NCBI GenBank assembly: GCA_002749065.1
Contig: PDTX01000015.1
Coordinates: 16,974-80,973 of the forward strand
Length of the DNA stretch: 64,000 nt
Reading direction: 5' to 3'
Source of the DNA: Bacteroidia bacterium
Lineage (GTDB): Bacteria > Bacteroidota > Bacteroidia > Bacteroidales > CAJPTX01
In this document: positions 1 through 9,502 of the stretch, piece after piece
Numbering within the stretch: position 1 is the stretch's first letter
Layout of the letters: every line of letters starts with the position of its first letter
Translations under genes and position numbers: made by a program
Notes under the pieces: model-generated
Seen by the model: only the letters and a program-made list of their open reading frames with translations
The model's database searches: none
What the model was told of the DNA's origin: nothing

Positions 1-253
1 CCGTGCGGTTGGTCATGCTCAGGGTGGCCAGGAGGCCGAATACCCCCAGCACGTGGTCGGCGTGCAGGTGGGTGAGGAAGATGGCCGATATGCGCTCGAG
101 GGGCAGGCCGTAGCGGGCGAGCTGGAGCTGGGTTCCCTCGCCGCAGTCCACGAGGTACAGCCACCGGCCATGGAGCAGCGCATGGGCCGAAGGGCACCTC
201 TCGGCGATGGGGCGGGCGCTGCCGCTACCCAGGATGGTCAGCTCGAAGGACAC
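1..253 (-). CDS. rnz: Ribonuclease Z, N-terminal part (truncated by window edge)
   Basis: Minus-strand translation from GTG at 253: (M)SFELTILGSGSARPIAERCPSAHALLHGRWLYLVDCGEGTQLQLARYGLPLERISAIFLTHLHADHVLG; metallo-beta-lactamase HLHADH motif and VDCGEGTQ typical of RNase Z. Confidence 0.85.
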   Translation of the reverse strand, partial: MSFELTILGSGSARPIAERCPSAHALLHGRWLYLVDCGEGTQLQLARYGLPLERISAIFLTHLHADHVLGVFGLLATLSMTNRT

Positions 254-287
254 GCCGCGGCACGAACATTGGGAAGCATACCGCCCG

Positions 288-722
288 CTAGAGGTCGCCG
301 TAAATCAGCGCATCCTGCACCAGCTTGGCGAAATGGTTCCAGGTGTTGGTCTCGTCCACTATCTGCGACTTGCAGTAGCGGCGGTATAGCTCGTCGCTGA
401 CCATCGGCATGAGCAGGAGGTCGTCGTTGTCCATCAGCAGGGCGATCTCCTCGCGGGAGACCCCCCGGACTTCCTCTATGCCACGCTCGCGCAGCACCTG
501 CGCGCACTTCTTGGCTAGCTCCTGCTGCACCCCCTGGCGGTCGTACACGATGTGTAGCCCCAGCGCGTCGAGCACCTTCTCCAGGTTCGTGGTCACCATG
601 CCCGACGAGCCACGCTCGAAGATGGAGAGCTGCGAGGGGGCTATTCCGGTCCGCTCCGCCAGCTGATACTGCTTCAAACCGAGCCTACGGCGCTGGTCTG
701 CAACGATTTCGCTTATTTTCAT
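288..722 (-). CDS. XRE-family helix-turn-helix transcriptional regulator
   Basis: MKISEIVADQRRRLGLKQYQLAERTGIAPSQLSIFERGSSG is a classic N-terminal HTH; start at 722 chosen because the longer ORF upstream is low-complexity out-of-context sequence. Confidence 0.75.
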   Translation of the reverse strand: MKISEIVADQRRRLGLKQYQLAERTGIAPSQLSIFERGSSGMVTTNLEKVLDALGLHIVYDRQGVQQELAKKCAQVLRERGIEEVRGVSREEIALLMDNDDLLLMPMVSDELYRRYCKSQIVDETNTWNHFAKLVQDALIYGDL

Positions 723-796
723 ACCAACAGAATTAGATAAGTTACGGTGCGCGGCCGGTGGGCTGGCGTGCTGGGGGACGGGGGCTCCCGCCCGCG

Positions 797-1141
797 CTAT
801 CCGCCAAACGCGCTCTCTATCTCTTGCTGGCTGCAGGCCACAGCCAGCACGCTGTCCAGGTGGGAAATGGCGATGAGGCTCTCGACCATGGGGCTCAGGC
901 CCGTGAGCACCAGGCGGCCCCCGGCGTCGCGGCACTGCCTATGGCCCACGAGGATGGCCCCCAGGCCGGACGAATCGCAGCTCTTGCAGGCCGAGAGGTC
1001 CAGCAGCACCCTGTGCGACATGGTGCCGGAAAGAAGCACAAACTCCGCCTTCAGCGCCGAGGCTATCGCCACATCCAGGCGCGGTACATTCACACGTAGC
1101 AGGGTGTAGCGCTCAAGACGCTCCAAGGTAAAATTCTCCAT
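797..1141 (-). CDS. STAS-domain protein (anti-sigma factor antagonist-like)
   Basis: 114 aa; LLDLSACKSCDSSGLGAILVGHR resembles the STAS phosphorylation-site region (D-S-S-G-L). Confidence 0.75.
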   Translation of the reverse strand: MENFTLERLERYTLLRVNVPRLDVAIASALKAEFVLLSGTMSHRVLLDLSACKSCDSSGLGAILVGHRQCRDAGGRLVLTGLSPMVESLIAISHLDSVLAVACSQQEIESAFGG

Positions 1142-1284
1142 TCGTTGACCGCAGCTCGCGGCAATTTAAGGGGTCCCCATCAGGCCCGGGTACACGACAG
1201 TGACACACGCAGGGCTGGCAGATGCGGCGATGTCCCACAGCATGCTACCAGCCCCACGTTGCTACTCAGCTAGGACGAGCAGAG

Positions 1285-3177
1285 CTACTCCGTCGCCCCC
1301 TTATCGCCCGACTTCTCATTCTCCTCCTGCACCATGCTCTCGCGGAGCTTGGCCAGGTCGGAAATATCGCCCAGCGTCGTACGCTCCTGGCTCGAGTTGA
1401 TGCGACGCACCACGCTCTTGGCCTGCTCCGTGCTGCTCTTCTGCTGGGCCTGCTCAACGCGCGCCCCCTCGCGGCGGATGTCCTCATGGATGCGGCTGTG
1501 CGACACGATGATGCGGCGGTTCTTCTTGTTGAACTCTATCACCTTGAACTCCAGCTTCTCATCCTGCTTCACGCTCGTCCCGTTCTCCTTCACCAGGTGC
1601 TTGGGCGTCGCGAAGCCCTCCACGCCGTAGGGCAGCGCAATCACTGCGCCCTTGTCGAAGATCTCCATCACCGTGCCCTCATGCACGGAGCCCACCGTGA
1701 AGATCGACTCGAACACGTCCCAGGGGTTCTCCTCCAGCTGCTTGTGGCCCAGGCTCAGGCGGCGGTTGTCCTTGTCCAGGTCCAGCACCACCACGTCGAT
1801 CATCTCGCCCACCTTGGTGAACTCGGCCGGGTGCTTGATCTTCTTGGTCCAGCTCAGGTCGGAGATGTGGATCAGGCCGTCTATCCCCTCCTCTATCTCC
1901 ACGAAGATGCCGAAGCCCGTGAAGTTGCGCACCTTGGCCGGGTGCTTCGAGCCCAGCGGGTAGCGGTTCTCAATGCCCTCCCACGGGTCCGGCTTGAGCT
2001 GCTTCATGCCCAGCGACATCTTCCGCGTCTCGCGGTCGAGCGTCAGAATCTGCGCGTCCACCTCATCGCCCACCTTCAGGAACTCCTGCGCGCTGCGCAG
2101 GTGCTGGCTCCACGACATCTCCGACACGTGGATGAGGCCCTCCACCCCGGGGTACACCTCCACGAACGCGCCGTAGTCCGCCAGGACCACCACGCGGCCC
2201 TTGACGATGTCGCCCACCTTCATCTCCTCGCTGAGCGAATCCCACGGGTGCGGGGTCAGCTGCTTAATACCCAGGGCGATACGCTTCTTGGCATCGTCGA
2301 AATCCAGGATGACCACATTGAGCTTCTGGTCCAGGTCCACCACCTCGGAGGGGTGGTTCACCCGGCCCCACGACAGGTCCGTGATGTGCACCAGGCCATC
2401 CACGCCGCCCAGGTCCACGAACACGCCGTAGGAGGTGATGTTCTTCACCGTGCCCTCCAGCACCTGGCCCTTCTCCAGCTTCGAGATGATCTCCTTGCGC
2501 TGGGCCTCCAGCTCGGCCTCGATCAGCGCCTTGTGCGACACCACCACGTTCCGGTACTCCTGGTTGATCTTCACCACCTTGAACTCCATGGTCTTCTGCA
2601 CGTACATGTCGTAGTCGCGAATCGGGCGCACATCGATCTGCGAGCCCGGCAGGAAGGCCTCGATGCCGAAGACATCCACAATCATGCCGCCCTTGGTGCG
2701 GCACTTGATGAAGCCCTTGATGATCTCATCGTTGCTAAAGGCCTCATTGACGCGGTCCCACGCCTTGAGCACCCGCGCCTTGCGGTGCGAGAGGCAGAGC
2801 TGGCCCGCCTTGTCCTCCTGGCTCTCCACGTAGACCTCCACCTTGTCGCCCACCGCGAGGTTGGGGTTGTAGCGGAACTCGCTCACGCTAATCACCCCCT
2901 CGGACTTGAAGCCCAGGTCTATCACCACCTCGCGCTTGGTCACCAGGCGCACCGTGCCCTCCACCACCTCATCGTCACCGATGTTGGAGAGGGTCTGCGC
3001 GTACTTCTCTGTATACTGCATCGACTCCGACTCGGAGTAGAAGCTATCGCTCTCCAGCTGCTCCCAGTCCATCGAGGGGTCGCCGCACTCCTCGGTGGTG
3101 GCACCCTGCGCCTTGGTCTCCACCTCAGCGGGCTGCGGCTCCTGGCCGGGCTGGGGCTCCATCTGCTCACTCAACAT
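1285..3177 (-). CDS. rpsA: 30S ribosomal protein S1
   Basis: 630 aa with repeated S1 motifs (GTVKNITSYGVFVDLGGVDGLVHITDLSWGRVNHPSEV; GRVVVLADYGAFVEVYPGVEGLIHVSEMSW). Confidence 0.97.
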   Translation of the reverse strand: MLSEQMEPQPGQEPQPAEVETKAQGATTEECGDPSMDWEQLESDSFYSESESMQYTEKYAQTLSNIGDDEVVEGTVRLVTKREVVIDLGFKSEGVISVSEFRYNPNLAVGDKVEVYVESQEDKAGQLCLSHRKARVLKAWDRVNEAFSNDEIIKGFIKCRTKGGMIVDVFGIEAFLPGSQIDVRPIRDYDMYVQKTMEFKVVKINQEYRNVVVSHKALIEAELEAQRKEIISKLEKGQVLEGTVKNITSYGVFVDLGGVDGLVHITDLSWGRVNHPSEVVDLDQKLNVVILDFDDAKKRIALGIKQLTPHPWDSLSEEMKVGDIVKGRVVVLADYGAFVEVYPGVEGLIHVSEMSWSQHLRSAQEFLKVGDEVDAQILTLDRETRKMSLGMKQLKPDPWEGIENRYPLGSKHPAKVRNFTGFGIFVEIEEGIDGLIHISDLSWTKKIKHPAEFTKVGEMIDVVVLDLDKDNRRLSLGHKQLEENPWDVFESIFTVGSVHEGTVMEIFDKGAVIALPYGVEGFATPKHLVKENGTSVKQDEKLEFKVIEFNKKNRRIIVSHSRIHEDIRREGARVEQAQQKSSTEQAKSVVRRINSSQERTTLGDISDLAKLRESMVQEENEKSGDKGATE

Positions 3178-3424
3178 ATCAATTACTCTAAAACGATTAA
3201 TAAATTAGACATTATACTGCGACACTCGCAGCGCGAATATAGCCATTAATCGTGTACCCGGCGCGTAGAAAAGGGATAATTAACGATTTTCGCGCCGCTG
3301 GCCCTCCGCCCGACACGGAAAACGGGTCTGCGTCCCCATCGTGTCGGAGTCGCAAACCCGCCTGTAGTAATCGTAGAGCGGGCACCTCTCGCTCGTCGCG
3401 CCCGCCTATCACCTAAGCTATCTC

Positions 3425-3745
3425 TTATTCCTCACTCGAATAGTAATCCCCCTCGTCGCGGGGCTCCACCTCGCCCTTTTGCTCCACGATGAAGTGGATG
3501 GCCTCGGCCAGCCCCTCGCTGAACTTCACGAAGTCCTCCCGGTAGAGGAATATCTTGTGCTTCTCGTAGGAAGCCTCCTCGCCCGGGCGGCGCTTGCTCT
3601 CGGTGATCGTAATGTAGTAGTCATCATTACGAGTCGCCTTCACGTCAAAAAAGTACGTCCGCTTCCCTGCTCTCACCGCAGTTGAATGCACATCGTTCCT
3701 ATCGTCACGGCTATCCGTGTATCCCAAACTTTCTCTTCCTTCCAT
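3425..3745 (-). CDS. DUF3276 / PurA-like ssDNA-RNA-binding family protein
   Basis: 106 aa; RTYFFDVKATRNDDYYITITESKRR...KIFLYREDFVKFSEGL matches the Bacteroidota DUF3276 family. Confidence 0.8.
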   Translation of the reverse strand: MEGRESLGYTDSRDDRNDVHSTAVRAGKRTYFFDVKATRNDDYYITITESKRRPGEEASYEKHKIFLYREDFVKFSEGLAEAIHFIVEQKGEVEPRDEGDYYSSEE

Positions 3746-3826
3746 AACCTTATATCTTCTACCTTAGTGCGAAAACTACCCGACAAAGGTACAACATTCC
3801 GCGGAATTAATCCATACCGGCGCGGA

Positions 3827-4336
3827 TTATTTTCCGTGCCTAGGCAGGCGCAAGAGCTCGAGCCCCACGGGCTTACCCCCGGCGAGCTCCAGCCGCACCG
3901 CCGTGCGCAGCGTATGGAAGCCTTCGCGGCCGTAGGCCCCGGGGTTGATGTGCAGCAGGCCGAGGAGCTCGTCGTGCAGCACCTTGAGGATGTGCGAATG
4001 GCCGGCGATGAAGAGGTCGGGGCGCAGCTCGAGCAGCCGCCGCCGTACGCCCGGGGCGTAGCGGCCGGGGTAGCCCCCGATGTGGCGCATGTAGACCCGC
4101 AGCCCGGCCAGGGTGAAGTCCTGCTCCTGGGGGACCTCCCGCCGCATGGCCGCGTCGTCGATGTTGCCCCACACCGCGCGCACGGGGCGGAAGGCCCGCA
4201 TGCGGTCCAGCACCTCCAGGCTACCGATGTCGCCGGCGTGCCACAGCTCGGCGCAATCGGCGAAGAAGGCCTCGACCTCCTCGTCCCAGTGGGAGTGGGT
4301 GTCGCTGACGATGCCGACGCGGACTAGTCCAGCCAT
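3827..4336 (-). CDS. Metallophosphoesterase family protein (YfcE/MJ0936-like)
   Basis: VGIVSDTHSHWD, LWHAGDIGS, VWGNIDD, FIAGHSH motifs; overlaps the 3' end of kdsB by 13 nt. Confidence 0.85.
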   Translation of the reverse strand: MAGLVRVGIVSDTHSHWDEEVEAFFADCAELWHAGDIGSLEVLDRMRAFRPVRAVWGNIDDAAMRREVPQEQDFTLAGLRVYMRHIGGYPGRYAPGVRRRLLELRPDLFIAGHSHILKVLHDELLGLLHINPGAYGREGFHTLRTAVRLELAGGKPVGLELLRLPRHGK

Positions 4337-5091
4337 CGTCCCTCGGCCAGCTCTCTGGCCCGGGCCAGGTCGGCGGGTGTGTCCACGCTCAGCCCCTCGT
4401 CCTCCACCTGCACGGCCCGCATGCGGTATCCATTCTCGAGCCAGCGGAGCTGCTCCAGCCCCTCCAGCTGCTCGAGCGGGGTGGGCGAAAGGCGCGACAC
4501 CTCCTGCAGGACGTTGGCCCGGAAGGCGTACACCCCGATGTGCTTGTAGCGGGGGCAATCGGGCAGCAGGGCCTCGTTCTGTGCGTAGGGGATGGCGCTC
4601 CGGCTGAAGAGGAGGGCATCCCCCTCCTGGTCGAGGACCACCTTGGGCCAGCTGGGGTTCTGCACGTCCTCGCCCTGGCCGAAGGGGCGGACGAGGGTGG
4701 CGATGCGCACCCGCTCGTCGTCGAACTCCAGGACCAGGCGGCGGAGGTTGTCGCCGTCGAGGAAGGGCTCGTCGCCCTGCACGTTGACCACCAGCTCGGG
4801 CGATACGCCCACCTGCCGCAGATGCACCAGCGCCTCGGCCACGCGGTCCGTGCCGCTCCGGTGGGCCTGGCTGGTCAGCACGGCGCGCCCGCCGAAGGCC
4901 TCCACGGCCGTCACAATCCGCTCATCGTCCGTGGCCACTATCGCGTAGCCCAGCGCGGCGACTGCCCGCCGGTATACCCACTCCACCATGGGGTGCCCAC
5001 CGATGAGCTCGAGGGGCTTGCCCGGCAGCCGGGTACTCGCGTACCGGGCCGGGATTACCCCCACCACCCTGATGTCCATCTCGCGCACCAT
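4324..5091 (-). CDS. kdsB: 3-deoxy-manno-octulosonate cytidylyltransferase
   Basis: VVGVIPARYASTRLPGKPLELIGGHPMVEWVYRRA...VVNVQGDEPFLD. Confidence 0.93.
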   Translation of the reverse strand: MVREMDIRVVGVIPARYASTRLPGKPLELIGGHPMVEWVYRRAVAALGYAIVATDDERIVTAVEAFGGRAVLTSQAHRSGTDRVAEALVHLRQVGVSPELVVNVQGDEPFLDGDNLRRLVLEFDDERVRIATLVRPFGQGEDVQNPSWPKVVLDQEGDALLFSRSAIPYAQNEALLPDCPRYKHIGVYAFRANVLQEVSRLSPTPLEQLEGLEQLRWLENGYRMRAVQVEDEGLSVDTPADLARARELAEGRWLD

Positions 5092-5229
5092 AAGCTTTTA
5101 CCTCCTTATAATCTAGTCCATTACCCGCTACACAAGCTCCGCGAAGGTAGCGCAAATTGCCCATCCGGCAAGCCCGTCGGCGCGGGGTCTAAGCGGGTCA
5201 TCCCCGGCCCACGGAACGCTCCTGCGGGC

Positions 5230-6744
5230 CTATCGGTGCTCCGCGCGCAGGAGGTCGGCTATCTCCTTGACGGGCGTGAAGGTGGAGGGGGGGACCTCCA
5301 CGAAGAGGCTAATCCAGTCGGCCTGGGCCCCGTTCCACAGCCCGGGTAGCTCCTGCGCCAGGATCTCGTCGTGGCCGATGGTCTTGCGGGCGATGAAGCC
5401 CGTGGCGGGGTCCACGTGGCGCTGGAGGTCGAAGCGCTCGCCGTGCCGGTTGCGCAGCCCGCAGACGATTTCCACCGGGTTGAAGTACTCGGCCTGCCGG
5501 AGCATGCGCTGCACCTCGGGGCGGGTGGTGTCCATCTGGGAGGTCTCCACGATTTGGAGGGATTGCTCCCCGCTGGCATGCCGCACCCAGAAGGGGCCGC
5601 CCCCCGGCTCGCCCTGGTTCCTGACCATGCCGCAGACGCGGAGGGGCCGATTGAGCATACGCCTGAGGTAGTCGGCCCGCTCCGGCCCCAGCTCGCGGGC
5701 GGGGGCATCCGTCAGCCGGGCTGCGGGGCGTAGCTGCAGCTCCCGCACGGCGTGGGTCAGGAGGTCGAATACGCGCTCCGGCGCGGGCTTGGTGTCCAGG
5801 ATGTCGAGCAGGTCGAAAATCTCCCGCTGGGTCTTGAGGAGCAGGCCGCCCAGGGCCCGGGAGTAGGCCACGGTGTCGCCCTTGAGGTGGTCGGGGGCGA
5901 CGTTGTCGATGTTCTTGATGAAGACCATCTCGCTCTCCATCGCGCCGAGGTTCTGGAGGAGCGCGCCGTGCCCGGCCGGGCGGAAGACGAGCCGCCCGTC
6001 GGCATCGCGGTAGGGCGAGCCATCGGGCCGGGCGGCGATGGTGTCGGTGGAGGCCGCCTGCTGGCTGAAGTCGAGCTGGTACCTGACCCCGTGGCGCTGC
6101 TCATACGCCGGGAGGACGGCCTGGGCGTGGCGGCGGATGTCGGCCTCGTGCTGGGGCGATACGGTGAAGTGCACGCTGACGGTGCCGTCGGCCTGACGGG
6201 CGTAGAGCGCGCCCTCCACGAGGTGCTCCTCCACGGGGGTGCGGACGCTCCCATCCTCGAGCCGGTGGAAGGGTATCAGGGCCTTGGGCATGGCGGCCAG
6301 GCGGAGGCCATCGTCGCCGATCAGGGCGCGGACTATGGGCGCGTAGTCCCCCTTCGCCTCCAGCTCGACGACCTGCTGGCCGCGCCGCGCGAGGTGGGCC
6401 TCCACCACGGGGGCGAAGGGGTAGCTGGCCAATGGCGCGCCGAGGGGATGCTCCGCGCCGGGCTGCTCGAGGTAGGCGTGGAGCTTCTTGAAGAGGCGGG
6501 TGGCCGCGCCCGAGGCCGGGACGAACTTGCAGCGGCTCTTCCGGCTGGCATCGTAGGTCTGCTGCAGCGCGTGCAGCTCGGCGGGGGCGAGGCGGATAAT
6601 CCCCCGGCCTAGGGTGGCTGGGGCCTCGAGCTGCAGACGGGGGAAACCGGTGCGGAAATGCTCTAGCTGGGCCTGGACCAGGGACGGGGTGAGGCCGTGG
6701 TCCTCCATCTGCTGAATATCCTGGGGGGAGAATGGGTATGCCAT
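5230..6744 (-). CDS. DUF4301 family protein
   Basis: 504 aa; N-term FSPQDIQQMEDHGLTPSLVQAQLEHFRTGFP and CKFVPASGAATRLFKKL as in Bacteroidota DUF4301 proteins. Confidence 0.75.
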   Translation of the reverse strand: MAYPFSPQDIQQMEDHGLTPSLVQAQLEHFRTGFPRLQLEAPATLGRGIIRLAPAELHALQQTYDASRKSRCKFVPASGAATRLFKKLHAYLEQPGAEHPLGAPLASYPFAPVVEAHLARRGQQVVELEAKGDYAPIVRALIGDDGLRLAAMPKALIPFHRLEDGSVRTPVEEHLVEGALYARQADGTVSVHFTVSPQHEADIRRHAQAVLPAYEQRHGVRYQLDFSQQAASTDTIAARPDGSPYRDADGRLVFRPAGHGALLQNLGAMESEMVFIKNIDNVAPDHLKGDTVAYSRALGGLLLKTQREIFDLLDILDTKPAPERVFDLLTHAVRELQLRPAARLTDAPARELGPERADYLRRMLNRPLRVCGMVRNQGEPGGGPFWVRHASGEQSLQIVETSQMDTTRPEVQRMLRQAEYFNPVEIVCGLRNRHGERFDLQRHVDPATGFIARKTIGHDEILAQELPGLWNGAQADWISLFVEVPPSTFTPVKEIADLLRAEHR

Positions 6745-6872
6745 ACGGGTACATTTTTTTGGGGGCCGATTCGCGGGGTGAAGTTACGGAAAAAACGGTT
6801 TATGAGGGCGGTGAGGGGGGCGGAATGGGAGAGGATGCGCTGCCCGCAGCCAGCGCAACGGGGGCAAAAAAC

Positions 6873-6902
6873 TTGCTCTTCGTCCGCTTTCCCCTATATT
6901 TG
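6873..6902 (+). promoter_or_regulatory. Bacteroidota-type promoter (TTG-N19-TATATTTG) for the symporter gene
   Basis: TTG at 6873-6875, TATATTTG at 6895-6902. Confidence 0.6.
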
Positions 6903-7031
6903 CCCCCCGCTAGAGGACCGGCGGAGGGTAGCTCTCCGCCGACCCGCCCGGACCGCGCCGCACGGGGAGAGTCCCCACCAATCCCGCCGTGGCGCACGGG
7001 TCACCAGCCGCTAACCAAACACCGCAATGAC

Positions 7032-8525
7032 ATGAACGCTACGCTCGGCGCCATCCTCCTGATTGGCTACTTCGGGGTGCTCTTCCTCATCGCCCGGCTC
7101 ACGGGGCGGGGGGCGAGCAACGCGACCTTCTTCCGGGGCAACCGCACCGCCCCCTGGTGGGCCATCGCCTTCGGCATGATCGGCACCTCCCTCTCGGGCA
7201 TCACCATGATCAGCGTGCCGGGCTGGGTGCAGACCACCGGCATGGGCTACATGCAGATGGTGCTGGGCTACGTGGTGGGCTACTACATCATCGCCTACGT
7301 CCTGCTGCCGGTGTACTACCGTCTCCGCCTGCCCAGCATCTACTCCTACCTGGCCGACCGCTTCGGGCGCGTGAGCTACGTCACGGGCGCCGGGTTCTTC
7401 ATCGTGAACCGCACCATCATCGCCTCCCTACGCCTCTTCGTGGTGGCCTCCGTGCTGCACGCGCTGGTGTTCTCGGCCTGGGGCGTGCCCTTCTGGGCCA
7501 GCGTGCTCATCTCCCTGGCCCTCATCTGGGTGTACACGCACCGCGCCGGCATACAGACCATCATCTGGACCGACAGCTTCCAGACGCTGGTGATGTTCCT
7601 CACGGTCATCATCTCGCTGGTGTACGTCTGCGGCGCGCTGGACCTCGGCCTGCTCGATGCCGTCGCGGCCATCGGCGAGCACGAGGGCTCCCGGATTCTC
7701 TTCCTGGACGACTGGAAAAGCCCGCAGTTCTTCCCCAAGCAGCTCCTGACCGGGGCCTTCATCCCGGTGGTGATGACGGGGCTGGACCAGGACATGATGC
7801 AGAAGAACCTGGCCTGCCGCACCCTCCGCGACGCGCAGAAGAACATGGTGACCTACGGCTACGGCTTCATCCCCATCAACCTGCTGCTGCTCTCGCTGGG
7901 CGTGCTGCTGGTGATGCTGGCCGGGCGGCTGGGCCTAGACCCCCTGCCCGCGGCCGACAAGCTCTACCCCACCCTGGCCACGGGGGGCCTCCTCCCCCCC
8001 ATCGTGGGCATACTCTTCACCCTGGGCGTCATCGCCGCGGCCTACTCCTCGGCCGACTCCGCGCTCACCGCGCTGACCACCTCCGTGACGCTCGACATCC
8101 TCCAGATGCCCCACGGGCAGGAGGCCCGCGTCAGGCGCGTCCGCCTGGTGGTGCACGCCGCGATGTCCGCGGTCATGGTCCTAATCATACTGGGCTTCAG
8201 GGCGCTGGACAGCGGCTCGATCATCGGCACGCTCTTCACCTCGGTGAGCTACCTCTACGGCCCGCTGCTGGGCATCTACGCCTTCGGCCTCTTCACGCAC
8301 TGCCGGACGCGCGAGTGGGCCGTGCCGCTGGTCGCCATCGCCTCACCGGTCGCCTGCTGGCTCCTCCGCGGCTGGCTCCTGAGCGCCTACGGCTACAGCC
8401 TGGGCTACGAGGTGCTGATGCTCAACGGGGGCCTGACCTTCGCGCTGCTGTGGCTCCTGCGGGGCGAGGGGCGCTTCGAGGACAACCGCCTGCAGCGACG
8501 GGCCGCGGAGGAGCAAACGCGGTAG
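7032..8525 (+). CDS. Sodium:solute symporter family transporter
   Basis: MNATLGAILLIGYFGVLFLIARLTGRGASNATFFRGNRTAPWWAIAFGMIGTSLSGITMISVPG; multi-TM SSS-family protein. Confidence 0.9.
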   Translation: MNATLGAILLIGYFGVLFLIARLTGRGASNATFFRGNRTAPWWAIAFGMIGTSLSGITMISVPGWVQTTGMGYMQMVLGYVVGYYIIAYVLLPVYYRLRLPSIYSYLADRFGRVSYVTGAGFFIVNRTIIASLRLFVVASVLHALVFSAWGVPFWASVLISLALIWVYTHRAGIQTIIWTDSFQTLVMFLTVIISLVYVCGALDLGLLDAVAAIGEHEGSRILFLDDWKSPQFFPKQLLTGAFIPVVMTGLDQDMMQKNLACRTLRDAQKNMVTYGYGFIPINLLLLSLGVLLVMLAGRLGLDPLPAADKLYPTLATGGLLPPIVGILFTLGVIAAAYSSADSALTALTTSVTLDILQMPHGQEARVRRVRLVVHAAMSAVMVLIILGFRALDSGSIIGTLFTSVSYLYGPLLGIYAFGLFTHCRTREWAVPLVAIASPVACWLLRGWLLSAYGYSLGYEVLMLNGGLTFALLWLLRGEGRFEDNRLQRRAAEEQTR

Positions 8526-8533
8526 CTGGAGGC

Positions 8534-9502
8534 ATGGGGAGAATTCGGTTCCTTGCGCTGCTATGCATCCTCTGGGCCGGGGCCAGCCCACGGGCCGCCG
8601 CGCAGCTGTTCGACTTCATGAGGAGGGATACGGCCTACGTCGAGAAGTACCACGAGCTGCTCACCGTGCGGCCCTTCGTCCAGGCCCGCATCACCTCCAT
8701 CGGGATACGCGACGAGCGCCTCTTCTCCAAGTACTACAAGGCGAACACCCCCCTGGCCGTGGGGATAGGCCTGGCCTGGAAGATGATCGGCATCAGCTAC
8801 ACGATGGACATCCCCTACACCCGGGCCATCGACGACGCGCCGACCCGCTACTTCGACATCCAGTACCACTACTACGGCCGCTACATCACCCTGGACGCCT
8901 ACGCCATGCGCTACCGGGGGCTCTACTCCCAGGAGCGGGAGGACAGCATATCCTACCAGCCGAAGTTCTACTTCGACCGCTACGGCTTCCGGGTGAGCTA
9001 CCTGCTGCGGGGCGACGACTTCTCCTACGCCGCGGCCTTCGAGCAGGCCGAGCGGCAGAAGACCATGGCCGTGAGCTTCCCCATGGGCCTGGGGGGCTAC
9101 TACCAGCACATCTCGCTGAACCACCCCCTGCTCTCCGAGGCGGACAAGGACACCGGCCGCTTCCTGAGCGAGGCCTTCCTGGGCATCTCCGCGGTATTCC
9201 CCTTCCCGGACAGGTTCAAGGGCTGGTTCTTCGCCGGGGAGCTCACCCTGGGCGCCTCGCTCGCCTTCCACCGCGAGATGCTCCGCGACTTCGCCCTGAT
9301 GCCGAGCTGGCAGACCCGCTTCTCCCTGGGCTACACGGAGCGGGGCTGGAGCCTGGCGACCGTCCTCTACTTCCACAGCCTGGGGCTGCTGCGCAAGGGG
9401 GCGCTGGAGATCGACGGGCAGAACGGCACCCTGCAGCTGGTGGCCAGCTGGCGCATCTTCAGGGGTGGCCGGTGGCGCATACCCCAGAAATCCATGGACT
9501 AG
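8534..9502 (+). CDS. DUF4421-like putative outer-membrane protein
   Basis: Signal peptide MGRIRFLALLCILWAGASPRAAAQ followed by aromatic-rich beta-strand-like segments; start at 8534 in the 7157..9502 ORF. Confidence 0.65.
   Translation: MGRIRFLALLCILWAGASPRAAAQLFDFMRRDTAYVEKYHELLTVRPFVQARITSIGIRDERLFSKYYKANTPLAVGIGLAWKMIGISYTMDIPYTRAIDDAPTRYFDIQYHYYGRYITLDAYAMRYRGLYSQEREDSISYQPKFYFDRYGFRVSYLLRGDDFSYAAAFEQAERQKTMAVSFPMGLGGYYQHISLNHPLLSEADKDTGRFLSEAFLGISAVFPFPDRFKGWFFAGELTLGASLAFHREMLRDFALMPSWQTRFSLGYTERGWSLATVLYFHSLGLLRKGALEIDGQNGTLQLVASWRIFRGGRWRIPQKSMD

Noticed and set aside
1222-3249. 675-aa plus-strand ORF antisense to rpsA
   Set aside because: His/Leu/Val-rich mirror of a clearly coding S1 gene; GC-rich codon usage suppresses antisense stops.
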